A stretch of 64,000 bases of DNA from CAVSUR01 sp963846005 (GTDB lineage Bacteria > Actinomycetota > Actinomycetes > Streptosporangiales > Streptosporangiaceae). A program made the translations under genes and the position numbers. The stretch covers positions 124,001-188,000 of the forward strand of contig CAWJUH010000005.1 of assembly GCA_963846005.1 (NCBI GenBank). The letters run 5' to 3'. Within the stretch, counting starts at the first letter, position 1; each line of letters opens with the position of its first letter. Positions 26,601 through 34,714 of this stretch are shown in pieces. Under the pieces are notes generated by a model, which was given only the letters and a program-made list of their open reading frames with translations, did not search any database and was not told the DNA's origin.

Positions 26601-27786
26601 CGAGCAGCGCGTTGACCAGCTTGCCCAGCCGCAGCCCGTTGCGGTACACGACGTCGAGGTCCTCGCGGATATCGTCGTCGGCCCGGTCCAGCCGCGAGCG
26701 CAGCTCGCTCACCGGGCCCATGATCAGGGTCAGCGGGGTGCGGAACTCGTGGCTGATGTTGGAGAAGAACGCGGTCTTGGCCCGGTCCAGCTCGGCGAGA
26801 TCCTCGGCCCGCTGCTGCTGGAGCCGGTAGGCGATGGCGCCGTTGATCAGCGCCGCGGCCTGGCGGGCGAGCAGCTCCATGAACGTGCGGTAGCCGTCGT
26901 CCAGCCGGTGGCCGGCGCTGGCCGCGAGCACCAGCGCCCCGATGGGCCGCTGGCCGGTGTCGCCCGGCAGCGGCAGCACCATGGCCTCGGCGGGCGGGTC
27001 ACGCCAGCCGCCGCGCGGCAGCTCGCCGGCCGCTGCGGGTATCCCGCCCAGCACCGCCGGCTGCTGGGCGGCCAGGGCCTGCGCCAGCGGCCAGTGCTCC
27101 GGCGCGGCCTGGGCCCGCGCGCCTTCGGTGACCGCCGCCAGCGTCAGGCCGGCGGGCTCGTCGCCGGCCAGGTAGAGGGCGAAGTACGGCACGTCGGACT
27201 GGGCCTGGCCGAGCGCCGCGCCGACGAGCGCGCAGGCCTCGTCCATGGTCCGCGCGGTGCCGCTGCGCGCGCCGAGACTCTGCAGCACCGACAGCCGCCG
27301 CTCGCCGAGCACGCGCTCGGTGGTGTCGGAAACCGCGGTGAACACCCCGCGGACGGCGCGGTCGTCGTCATAGATCGGACTGTAGGAGTAGGTCCAGTAG
27401 GTCTCTTCCCAGTAGCCGTGCCGGTTCATCGGCAGCAGCAGGTCTTCCGACCAGGTGGCCTGGCCGGTGGCCAGCACTCCGTCCAGCATCGGCCCGATAA
27501 TGTGCCAGATCTCGCTCCATACCTCGCGGCCCTTGCGGCCGAGCGCCGGATGCTTGGAGCCGAGCAGCGGGAGGTAGTCGTCGTTGTAGAGGAACCGCAG
27601 GTCGGGTCCCCACCAGACGATCATGGGGAAGCGGGAGGTCAGGCAGATCCTGGTCGCGTCGCGCAGGACGGCGGGCCAGTCCTGCACCGGGCCGGGCGGA
27701 GTCGATGCCCAGTCATGCGCGCGCATCAGCGCGGCCATGGTGCTGGGCCCGGGGAACACCGAGTCCGGGTTCCCGGCCTCGCTCAT
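23615..27786 (-). CDS. Giant hybrid sensor: PAS-GAF-histidine kinase-REC-PAS-GAF-SpoIIE-HATPase (frame break near 25878)
   Basis: If joined, about 1,390 residues. ATG 27786 (GGAGGGGG upstream) opens a PAS domain (FPMIVWWGPDLRFLYNDDYL). A GAF follows, then HisKA with FFSNISHEFRTPLTLIMGP (phospho-His), and HATPase_c with NLLSNALKYTF, RVADTGIGIP and GSGIGLALVKEL. After a repetitive AGGT-V-linker the frame breaks, and the adjacent frame continues with a receiver domain (VLIADDNSDM, VVSDVMMPGLGG, LLTARAS, VKPFAARE). Then come PAS, GAF, SpoIIE (LEVGGDWYDIAEL, YASAGHPPGILV, LLYTDGLIERR) and a final HATPase. One missing base in 25870-25885 accounts for the break. It links phosphorelay input to STAS dephosphorylation. 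Confidence 0.85.
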
Positions 27787-28050
27787 CAGCCGACCGCCCC
27801 CTCCGTGCGCAACCGCCGCGCCGCCGCCCGCCGCCCGTGCCGCCACGGCTGGAGCCCTATGTTCTTCCGCGACTACCCGCCCGCCGGAAATTTCATGCGC
27901 CGGGCTTAGCGTGATTTCGGCCGGCTGCGACCGTAAGCCGGCGCGGGAAGAGCGCGGCTAAGATGCCCGCCGGTAGCGCTTCGCGGCTGTACAGTACCCC
28001 GGGCGGGCCGCTAGCTGGCCCGCTTCCCTTACCGGTAAGGCAGCTGATTG

Positions 28051-28410
28051 ATGATGCAGGCAGCAGAGTTGCCCGCCGAGTGGCGGGGGCGTCTGGCTGT
28101 GGTCACCCTGCCAGAAGAGATCGACATGTCGAACGGGGCGGCCGTCCAGGAGAGCCTGCTGGCCCTGGTCGCGCAGCGTCCCGCGACCATGGTCGCGGAC
28201 ATGAGCGCGACCACGTTCTGCGATTCGGCCGGGGTGCGGGCGGTGATGCTGGCGCACCGCCAGGCGGTCGCAGGCGGCTGCGCGTTCCGGCTGGTCATTG
28301 CCTCCCCGGCGGTGCTGCGCGTGTTCACTATCATCGGTGCTGACCAGCTCACCGGCATCCACTCCCGGCTGGAGTCCGCGCTGGCCGCCGACGGCTCAGC
28401 TCCCGGCTGA
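28051..28410 (+). CDS. STAS-domain anti-sigma factor antagonist
   Basis: 119 residues. EWRGRLAVVTLPEEIDMSNGAAV is followed by TMVADMSATTFCDSAGVRAVMLAHRQ, with the usual Asp-Ser phospho-site, and then LVIASPAVLRVFTIIGADQLTGIHS. ATG 28051 is favoured (AAGG at 28037-28040); TTG 28048 and ATG 28054 are alternatives. It is divergent from the giant hybrid phosphatase 264 bp away, which could be its own phosphatase. Its TGA is the first of five TGAs in a 20-bp tandem array. Confidence 0.87.
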   Translation: MMQAAELPAEWRGRLAVVTLPEEIDMSNGAAVQESLLALVAQRPATMVADMSATTFCDSAGVRAVMLAHRQAVAGGCAFRLVIASPAVLRVFTIIGADQLTGIHSRLESALAADGSAPG

Positions 28411-28497
28411 GGGCTCAGCTCCCGGGCTGAGGGCTCAGCTCCCGGGCTGAGGGCTCAGCTCCCCGGGCTGAGGGCTCAGCTCCCGGGCTGAGGGCTC
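28392..28497 (+). repeat. 20-bp tandem array carrying the gene's stop codon (five TGAs)
   Basis: TGAs at 28408, 28428, 28448, 28469 and 28489 are spaced 20, 20, 21 and 20 bp. The unit GGCTCAGCTCCCGGGCTGAG contains inverted CTCAGC/GCTGAG arms, so each copy can fold as a small hairpin. Because 20 is not a multiple of 3, the stops rotate through all reading frames. Confidence 0.92.
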
Positions 28498-28593
28498 TGG
28501 ACCGGCTGGCGGCTGGTGCCCGGCCCGGGCGGCGGGTGTGAAGCGGGCCGCCCGGGGGAGTACGCGGTCTTGGCGAGATCCCTGGGAGGGCAG

Positions 28594-28893
28594 ATGACCG
28601 AGCAGTACAGCGAGGAGTTCCGTCCCGACCGGCGCGAGCACGCGAAAGCGCCGGAGCGGCTCGACGACGAGCAGCTGGCCCGGCTGACCGAGGAAGAGCG
28701 GGTCGCGACCGGCCTGGACGCCTACGACCCCGACGAGGTGCCGCCGGCCACCGACGCTCCGCCCGCGCCGGACGTGACCCAGTCGGACCAGTACCAGGAG
28801 GAGCGGGCCGAGATCCGCCGCGAGGTCGATGCGGGCGAGCTGGGTCCCGGCACCGAGCGGGAGGAGTTCCCGCCCACTCGCTACGACCGCTGA
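28594..28893 (+). CDS. Small highly charged protein of unknown function
   Basis: 99 residues, strongly acidic, with few hydrophobics: EEFRPDRREHAKAPERLDDEQL, then LTEEERVATGLDAYDPDEVPP, and a C-terminal EERAEIRREVDAGEL. Probably disordered or helical. ATG 28594 has GGGAGGG at 28584-28590. It ends 11 bp before iolB and could share its transcript. Similar small acidic actinobacterial proteins are uncharacterised. Confidence 0.65.
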   Translation: MTEQYSEEFRPDRREHAKAPERLDDEQLARLTEEERVATGLDAYDPDEVPPATDAPPAPDVTQSDQYQEERAEIRREVDAGELGPGTEREEFPPTRYDR

Positions 28894-28904
28894 CCGGCAG
28901 GCCA

Positions 28905-29798
28905 GTGGACACCGGGCTGCACCGTCCGGCCGGGACCCTGGCCGGCGACGGCTACGAGCTGTCGCTGGCCCCCGGCCAGGCCGGCTGGGAGTACAGCGGG
29001 CTGAAGATCCTGGCCCTGGCCGCGGGCGGGTCGCGTGAGCTGAGCACCGGCGAGGACGAGATGCTGGTGCTGCCGCTGGAAGGGTCGGCCGTGGTCAGCT
29101 GCGAGGGCGAGCGCTTCGAGCTGGCCGGCCGCCCCGGTGTCTTCGCCGGCCTGACCGACTTCGCTTACCTGCCGCCCGCCGCCGGGGCGCGGATCTCCTC
29201 GGCGGCCGGCGGCCGGTTCGCGCTGCCATCCGCCCGGGCCGGCCGGGCCTGGCGGCTGCCGCCGCGCTACGGCCCGGCGTCCGCGGTCCCGGTGGAGCTG
29301 CGCGGCGCCGGATCGTGCACCCGCCAGGTCAACAACTTCTGCACCCCGGAGGCCTTCGAGGCCGCCCGGCTGATCGCCTGCGAGGTGATCACCCCGGCCG
29401 GGAACTGGTCGTCCTACCCGCCGCACAAGCACGACGAGCAGCGGCCCGGGGAAGCCGAGCTGGAGGAGATCTACTACTTCCAGATCGCGCCCGGGCCGGC
29501 GGCGGCGGACGGCCCGCGGCCCGGTTTCGGCTACCAGCGGGTGTACGGCACCGCGCAGCGCCCGGTGGACCTGCTCGCCGAGGTCGGCAGCGGCGACGTG
29601 GTGCTGATCCCGCACGGCTGGCACGGCCCGTCGATGGCGGCGCCGGGCCACGACATGTACTACCTGAACGTGATGGCCGGCCCGGGCGCCGAGCGAGCCT
29701 GGCTGATCTGCGACGATCCGGCGCACGCCTGGATCCGGGGCACCTGGGCCGGGCAGCGGCCCGACCCGCGGCTGGCGGCCGCCGGGGCCGCCCGGTGA
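28905..29798 (+). CDS. iolB: 5-deoxy-glucuronate isomerase (IolB)
   Basis: 297 residues, the usual IolB length. Two cupin halves are visible: GWEYSGLKILALAAGGSRELSTG with LPLEGSAVVSCEGERFELAGR in the first. The second half has NWSSYPPHKHDE, ELEEIYYFQIAP, GDVVLIPHGWHGPSMAAPGHDMYYLNVMAG, including the metal-binding HKH...E and H residues. It isomerises 5-deoxy-glucuronate to 2-deoxy-5-keto-gluconate in myo-inositol breakdown. No other iol gene is in the window. GTG 28905 is the start; the stop overlaps the GTG of the DUF2127 gene (GTGA). Confidence 0.92.
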   Translation: MDTGLHRPAGTLAGDGYELSLAPGQAGWEYSGLKILALAAGGSRELSTGEDEMLVLPLEGSAVVSCEGERFELAGRPGVFAGLTDFAYLPPAAGARISSAAGGRFALPSARAGRAWRLPPRYGPASAVPVELRGAGSCTRQVNNFCTPEAFEAARLIACEVITPAGNWSSYPPHKHDEQRPGEAELEEIYYFQIAPGPAAADGPRPGFGYQRVYGTAQRPVDLLAEVGSGDVVLIPHGWHGPSMAAPGHDMYYLNVMAGPGAERAWLICDDPAHAWIRGTWAGQRPDPRLAAAGAAR

Positions 29799-30778
29799 GC
29801 GCCGGCGACCAGGGACCGCCGGACGGCCGCGCTCCGTCAGCCGCCGGATCACCCGCCGTGGCCCCGGAGCCGGTCCCGGCGCCGCCGGGGACCGAGCGGC
29901 CGCGCCGGTACCGGCCGGCCCTGCGGTACGAGCTGATCGGCTGCGGCCTGCACGGCCACGCCCTGCTCGGCACCGACGCCGCGGCGCTGCGCCCCGGGGA
30001 CGGACTGTTCGCCCGCGACTCCGGCGGGCTGCGCTGGTACCGGTGCCTGCGGTGCGACTCCTGGGTCGCGCTGGCCCCGCCGCGCGACCCCGCCGTGCGC
30101 TACCCGCCGCAGCGCGCGGAGGTGGCGCTGCCGCTGCGGGGCAAGCCGCTGCGCGACCGGTACGTGCTGCGGCTGATCGCGCTGGACCGGATCCTGCACT
30201 TCGTCGTGCTGGCCGCGCTGGCCGTGGCGCTGTTCCTGTTCGCCGGGAACAAGGCCACGCTGAACGCCGACTTCACCAGGATCCTCAGGGACCTGCAAGG
30301 CGGCCTCGGCGGCCCGGTCAACAACAGCGGCCACGGCATCGTGCACGACCTGCAGCGGCTGTTCGCGGTCAGCATCACCGACCTGCGGCTGGCCGCGGCC
30401 GTGGTCGCCGCGTACGCGCTGCTGGAGGGGACCGAGGCGGTGGGCCTGTGGTTCTCCCGCCGGTGGGCCGAGTACCTGACGTTCGTGGCCACCGTGGTGT
30501 TCGTGCCGTACGAGATCTACGAGCTGACCAAGAGCGTGTCCGCGCTGAAGATCGTCACGCTGGTACTCAACGTGGCGATCGTGGCTTACCTGCTGTACGC
30601 CAAGCGGCTGTTCGGGCTGCGCGGCGGCGGCCGGGCCGAACGGGCCGAGCGGGCGGCTGATACCGGCTGGGGCGCGATCGAGCGGGCCACCCCGCGCGCG
30701 GCCCTGCCCGCTGCGCCCGCTGTGCCCGGTGCGCCCGCCGCCCCTGCCGCGCCCTCCCGCCCGGCTGACGATCGTTAG
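29795..30778 (+). CDS. DUF2127 family membrane protein
   Basis: 327 residues. A Pro-rich N-terminus precedes YELIGCGLHGHALLG and a CxxC pair (RCLRCDSW) that may bind metal. The DUF2127 core follows: LIALDRILHFVVLAALAVALF, ITDLRLAAAVVAAYALLEGTEAVGLWFSRRWAEYLTFVATVVFVPYEIYELTK and a last helix. The function of DUF2127 is unknown. The N-terminal zinc-ribbon-like extension is common in actinobacterial versions. GTG 29795 overlaps the stop of iolB; co-transcription does not imply a shared pathway. Confidence 0.85.
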   Translation: MSAGDQGPPDGRAPSAAGSPAVAPEPVPAPPGTERPRRYRPALRYELIGCGLHGHALLGTDAAALRPGDGLFARDSGGLRWYRCLRCDSWVALAPPRDPAVRYPPQRAEVALPLRGKPLRDRYVLRLIALDRILHFVVLAALAVALFLFAGNKATLNADFTRILRDLQGGLGGPVNNSGHGIVHDLQRLFAVSITDLRLAAAVVAAYALLEGTEAVGLWFSRRWAEYLTFVATVVFVPYEIYELTKSVSALKIVTLVLNVAIVAYLLYAKRLFGLRGGGRAERAERAADTGWGAIERATPRAALPAAPAVPGAPAAPAAPSRPADDR

Positions 30779-30799
30779 CCCGGCCATCGGACCATCCAG

Positions 30800-30839
30800 G
30801 CCCGGCCGGCCCGCGAGCGCGCGGCCGGGCATTTATTTA
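30800..30839 (+). terminator. Hairpin terminator after the iolB-DUF2127 unit
   Basis: Arms GCCCGGCCG (30800-30808) and CGGCCGGGC (30822-30830) flank a 13-nt GC-rich loop, and ATTTATTTA follows at once. An A/T-rich tract is conspicuous in this genome and supports intrinsic termination about 22 bp past the DUF2127 stop. Confidence 0.7.
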
Positions 30840-30878
30840 CTGCGGCAAGAAGGCCCGCGCAAATAAGCAAGAATCCTT

Positions 30879-30894
30879 ATCCCGGGCCCGGGAT
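30879..30894. promoter_or_regulatory. Perfect 16-bp palindrome upstream of MFS gene
   Basis: ATCCCGGGCCCGGGAT lies about 40 bp before the MFS start, within a locally AT-rich zone that also repeats CAAGAATC on both sides. It could be an operator for a regulator encoded elsewhere; there is no adjacent regulator gene. Confidence 0.4.
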
Positions 30895-30931
30895 CTGGCC
30901 GGTAAGACAAGAATCTGCCACGCTGTTATTC

Positions 30932-32295
30932 ATGCCCGTAAGCCCTGGCAACTGGCCCATCGGCCGCAGTAAACCACCAGTTCAGGCGGCCCGGGGTAGT
31001 GCAGCAAGCACCGCAGTAAATAGCCCGGAAGGCGCGGCTGCGAACACCGCGGTAAAACGGCATCCCGGTTCGTCCGTAAAGCGTTTCCCGGTGCTGCGCG
31101 AGAGAAATCTCCGGCGGTTCCTGCTCGGCTATGCGACGTCGCTGCTGGGCACCGCGATGTCCTCGGTGGCGATCGCGTTCGCGGTGCTGGACGACGGCGG
31201 CACGGCGACCAGCCTCGGGCTGGTGTTCGCGGCCGGGATCGTGCCGCAGGTCGCGCTGATGCTCGGCGGCGGGGTCATCGCCGACCGGCTCGGGGCCCGC
31301 CGGTTGATGCTGGCCGCCGACCTGCTGCGCTGCGCTGCGCAGGCCGGGCTGGCCGCCGCGGTGCTGGCGGCCGGCCGCCGGTGTGGGCATTCGCCGCGCT
31401 GGCGGCCGTGATCGGCACCGGCGACGCGGTTTTCACGCCGGCCCGGCCCGCGCTCACCGTCGCCATCGCGCCGGCCGCCGAGCTGGGCAGCGTCAACGCG
31501 CTGCTCGGGCTGGCCCAGTCGGCGGCCCGGGTGGCCGGCCCGGCGCTGGCCGGGCTGCTGGTCGCGGCGCTCGGCCCGGGCCCGGTGATCGCGGCGGACG
31601 CCGCGACCTACGCGGTGAGCGCGGCGGCGCTCAGCCTGCTGCGGCTCGCCGCGCGGGCCCGGCAGGCGCCGCGCCCGCTGCGCCGCGACCTGGCGCAGGG
31701 CTGGGCCGAGTTCTCCTCCCGGCCCTGGCTGTGGGTGGGCACGGTCCAGTTCGCCCTGTTCAACCTGATCGTGTGGGGGCCGTTCCTGCTGCTCGGGCCG
31801 GTGCTCGCGCACCAGGGCGGGGGCGGCGCCCGGGCCTGGGGCATGATCATGGCCTGCTACGGGGCCGGGTCGGTGGCCGGCGGGCTGCTCTCGCTCGGCC
31901 GCCGCCCGCACCGCCCGCTGGTAGTGGCGACGATCGCCACGCTCGGCTACCCGGTGCCGTGCCTGCTGCTGGCCGCGGCCGCCCCGGCCCCGGCCGTCGC
32001 GGCCGGGGCGCTGGTCGCGGGGGCCGGGTCGGCCGTCGGGCTGACCTTCGCCGGCACCGCCGAGCAGCAGCAGGTGCCCGCGGGCGCGCTGGCCCGGGTC
32101 AGCGCGTTCCAGACGGTCGGCGCCTTCGGCTTCGGCCCGCTGGCCTTCGCCGCGGCCGGGCCGGCGGCCGCGCTGGCCGGGGCCCGCGTGGTGCTCGGCG
32201 CCGGCGCGGCCTGGGGCTTCGCCAGCAGCCTGGCCGTGCTGGCCGTGCCCTCGATCCGGTCGGTGACGTGGCGTGACCCGCCCGGCCCTGGCTGA
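30932..32295 (+). CDS. MFS transporter, MFS_3/enterobactin-exporter-like (frame break near 31375)
   Basis: The first reading frame gives an N-terminus ending in helices 1-4: RFLLGYATSLLGTAMSSVAIAFAVL, GGVIADRLGARRLMLAADLLRCAAQAGLAAAVLAAG. It then terminates at 31411. The second frame resumes from WAFAALAAVIGTGDAVFTPARPALTVAIAP, a motif of the drug-exporter MFS_3 branch, and runs to 32295. The two halves together make a normal ~12-helix, ~420-residue transporter. One base is missing between about 31370 and 31381. ATG 30932 is the first start; GTG 31091 (VLRERNLRRF) matches family starts better. Confidence 0.75.
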
Positions 32296-32355
32296 CGGCG
32301 CTCCCGGCTGAGGCTGCTCAGCTCTGCGGCGCGCGCCGCCAGGGCGGCGGCGGCC

Positions 32356-32704
32356 TCAGGACTTGTGCTGCAGGGTGTACCGGACGGTCTGGGCGCGGAT
32401 CAGGCCGTCGCGGAACACGAACGTGTCGATGCCGTCGTCGACCCGGGTCGACGACGGAGTCGGCAGTCCACTCCAGCAACAGCAGATCCCCCTCGTAGAT
32501 CTGGGTCGGCAGGGACCAGTCCGCGCTGGGTACGTCGGCGAGCAGCTGGGTGAAGCCGGCGCGTACCCCGTCCTTGCCGCGGCGGGTGCCGGCCGGGGTG
32601 ATGAGGACGGCGTCGTCGGCGTAGTCGGCGACGATCTCGTCCAGGTCACCGGCGCCGAGTGCCTGGACGTGGTGGGCGAAGACTTCCTCGGGCGTGCGCG
32701 TCAT
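32356..32704 (-). CDS. SnoaL-like/NTF2-fold protein (frame break within a palindrome near 32445)
   Basis: MTRTPEEVFAHHVQALGAGDLDEIVADYADDAVLITPAG is the classic opening of SnoaL/ketosteroid-isomerase-like nuclear transport factor 2 folds. The frame continues to LLLLEWTADSVV and then loses homology. The neighbouring frame supplies the expected ending VDDGIDTFVFRDGLIRAQTVRYTLQHKS, stopping at 32356. One extra base near 32440-32456 explains this, and it falls inside a perfect 26-bp palindrome. The corrected protein would be ~115 residues. Substrate unknown. Confidence 0.72.
32432..32457. repeat. Perfect 26-bp palindrome inside the broken SnoaL-like gene
   Basis: The half-site CCGTCGTCGACCC is followed directly by its reverse complement. 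It coincides with the frame break, as expected if a quasi-palindrome was corrected to a perfect one by template switching, or if the hairpin caused a read error. Confidence 0.85.
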
Positions 32705-32792
32705 GACTGTCCTTCCGCTGGTGTTCCGGCCGGCCGCAGGCCTTGCCAGGCTGACGGTAGCGGCCCCGGCGGGCCGCTGAAAAGAGCGCAGC

Positions 32793-33338
32793 TCAGTAGC
32801 GGGGTAAGTCGGATGCGGGGACGTGATTGCGTGACGGCCGGGTCTCGACGATCAGTCTCTCTAGCCGCTCCAGCCGGTCGCCCAGGTCCTCGGTGGTGAC
32901 CACGTCCGCGAGCGTCAGCCGGACGGCGGCCAGCTCCCGGGCCAGGAACTCGGTGTCGGCCTGGGTCCTGGCCGCGACTTCCCGGTCGTGGTCGATGGTG
33001 TCCCGGTCCCGGTCGTCCTGCCGGTTCTGGGCCAGCAGGATCAGCGGCGCCGCGTACGCGGCCTGAGTGGAGAAGGCCAGGTTCAGCAGGATGAACGGGT
33101 AAGGATCCCAGCGCAGTGCCACGAGGAACACGTTGAGCGCGATCCAGACGATGACGATCACGGTCTGGCCGACGATGAACCGGCCGGTGCCGAGGAACCG
33201 GGCGATGCTCTCGGAGAACCGGCCGAAAGCCTCGGCGTCGTAGCGGCCGGCCATCCGCGGCACCGTGCCGCGCGGCGCAGACAGGTCGGACCGGTCCGCG
33301 AGCCGGCGGCGGGGGAACAGCGGTGACCACACGGGCAT
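32793..33338 (-). CDS. DUF1003 family membrane protein
   Basis: 181 residues. FGRFSESIARFLGTGRFIVGQTVIVIVWIALNV, then WDPYPFILLNLAFSTQAAYAAPLILLAQNRQDDRDR, is the two-helix DUF1003 signature. A C-terminal coiled coil follows (ARELAAVRLTLADVV...LERLERLIVE). The gene starts 3 bp past the stop of the MgtE-N/CBS gene; GGGAGG within that gene's end serves it. DUF1003 genes are commonly found directly after MgtE-like CBS genes, suggesting a shared role in divalent cation handling (inference). Confidence 0.87.
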   Translation of the reverse strand: MPVWSPLFPRRRLADRSDLSAPRGTVPRMAGRYDAEAFGRFSESIARFLGTGRFIVGQTVIVIVWIALNVFLVALRWDPYPFILLNLAFSTQAAYAAPLILLAQNRQDDRDRDTIDHDREVAARTQADTEFLARELAAVRLTLADVVTTEDLGDRLERLERLIVETRPSRNHVPASDLPRY

Positions 33339-33341
33339 GGC

Positions 33342-34550
33342 TCAGCCTCCCTTCTTGCGCCAGTCGTCGGGCAGCAGCCGGTCCAGCACGTCGTCGACGG
33401 TGACCGCGCCGACCAGCCGCCCGCCGTCGTCGCAGACCGCCACCCCGACCAGGTTGTATCCGGCCAGCCGCGCGGCCAGCTCGCTTTCCGCCATGTCGGG
33501 CCGGACGAAGTTGCTCTGCCGGACGCACTGGCCCACCGGCAGCGACGGCGGCTGGCGCAGCAGCCGCTGGAATCCGACCGTGCCGAGGAACCGGCCGGTC
33601 GGGGTGGTCATCGGCGGCTCGCACACATACACCTGGGCGGCCGCGGTCACCGCGATCTCCGGGTCGCGGATCATGGCCAGCACCTCGGCGACCGGCGTCT
33701 CCGGGACGACGATCAGCGGCTGGGAGGTCATCAGCCCGCCTGCCGTGGTCGCGTCGTAGCGCAGCAGCCGCCGCAGGTCCGCCGCCTGGACCGTCTCCAT
33801 CGCAGCCAGCAGCCGCTCGCGCTGCTCGGCGGGCATCTCGGCCAGCAGGTCGGCCGCGTCGTCGGGCTGCATCTCCTCCACGACGTCGGCGCCGCGCTCG
33901 ATGCCGAGCAGGGCCAGGAACCGGACCTGGTCCTCCTCCTCCATCTCCTCCAGCAGGTCGGCGAGCTCCTCGTCCTGCAGCGCCTCGGCGAGCTGGCGGC
34001 GGCGGGCTGCGGGCATGGCCAGCACGGCGTGGGCCAGGTCGGTCGGGTGCAGCTCGCGCAGCTCGACCAGCTGCTCGTCTTGCGCCCCGGCCTCGAACAG
34101 CTCGGGGCAGTCGGTCCACGGCACGATCGTGGCCGGGTGGTGGCGCAGCCCGCGGCCGCGGCCCACGGCCACCGCGGAGACCTCCCAGCCGCCGAGCCGG
34201 CGCTCGGAGGCGGCGATGGCCACGTCCAGCACCACGCCGCCGTTGACGGCCCGGTCGAACAGCTCGGACACCATGATCTCGCCGGCCCGGCGGGCGAACC
34301 GGCGCAGGTCGACGGTGCCGCCGCGCAGCCTGACCCCCTCGAAGGAGATCTCGGCCACCCGGCCCAGGTTGACGAAGATCTGCCGCCGGTGCAGGGTCGC
34401 GACCAGGCCGATGGCCCGCGGCGGCTCGCGCCCGGCGGTGGGCAGGACGACCACGTCGCGGATCCGGCCGACCGGCAGGCTGTCGCTGTCCAGCAGCGGG
34501 CGGCCGGACAGCCGCGAGACGAAGACCTGATTCGCCGCCAGCGTGACCAA
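33342..34550 (-). CDS. MgtE N-terminal/CBS domain protein with PRC-barrel
   Basis: 402 residues. Order: PRC-barrel-like start (VFVSRLSGRPLLDSDSLPVGRIRDVVVLP, about 9-90), an MgtE intracellular N domain with LHPTDLAHAVLAMPAARRRQLAEAL and EEMQPDDAADLLAEMPAEQRERLL, and two CBS motifs (GLMTSQPLIVVPETPVAEVLAMIR; GVAVCDDGGRLVGAVTVDDVLD). No MgtE transmembrane channel domain is present, so it is a stand-alone sensor-like protein. The start is TTG 34550 with GGGGAGG 9 nt upstream, a convincing ribosome site for a rare start. DUF1003 follows. Confidence 0.87.
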   Translation of the reverse strand: MVTLAANQVFVSRLSGRPLLDSDSLPVGRIRDVVVLPTAGREPPRAIGLVATLHRRQIFVNLGRVAEISFEGVRLRGGTVDLRRFARRAGEIMVSELFDRAVNGGVVLDVAIAASERRLGGWEVSAVAVGRGRGLRHHPATIVPWTDCPELFEAGAQDEQLVELRELHPTDLAHAVLAMPAARRRQLAEALQDEELADLLEEMEEEDQVRFLALLGIERGADVVEEMQPDDAADLLAEMPAEQRERLLAAMETVQAADLRRLLRYDATTAGGLMTSQPLIVVPETPVAEVLAMIRDPEIAVTAAAQVYVCEPPMTTPTGRFLGTVGFQRLLRQPPSLPVGQCVRQSNFVRPDMAESELAARLAGYNLVGVAVCDDGGRLVGAVTVDDVLDRLLPDDWRKKGG

Positions 34551-34714
34551 TCCGCGTCGCCTCCCCGCTGCTCTGGCCGGCTAGTACTCGTTCATCTTCC
34601 CCGACCGCGGCAGAAAACCACAGCGCGGGGCGGGCCGGCCTGGCCGGGACGCCAGGAGGCGGGGCTGGCCGGCCGCCAGCCCCGACTCCGGTGCGCCTCG
34701 CCCGGACCCCGGGC

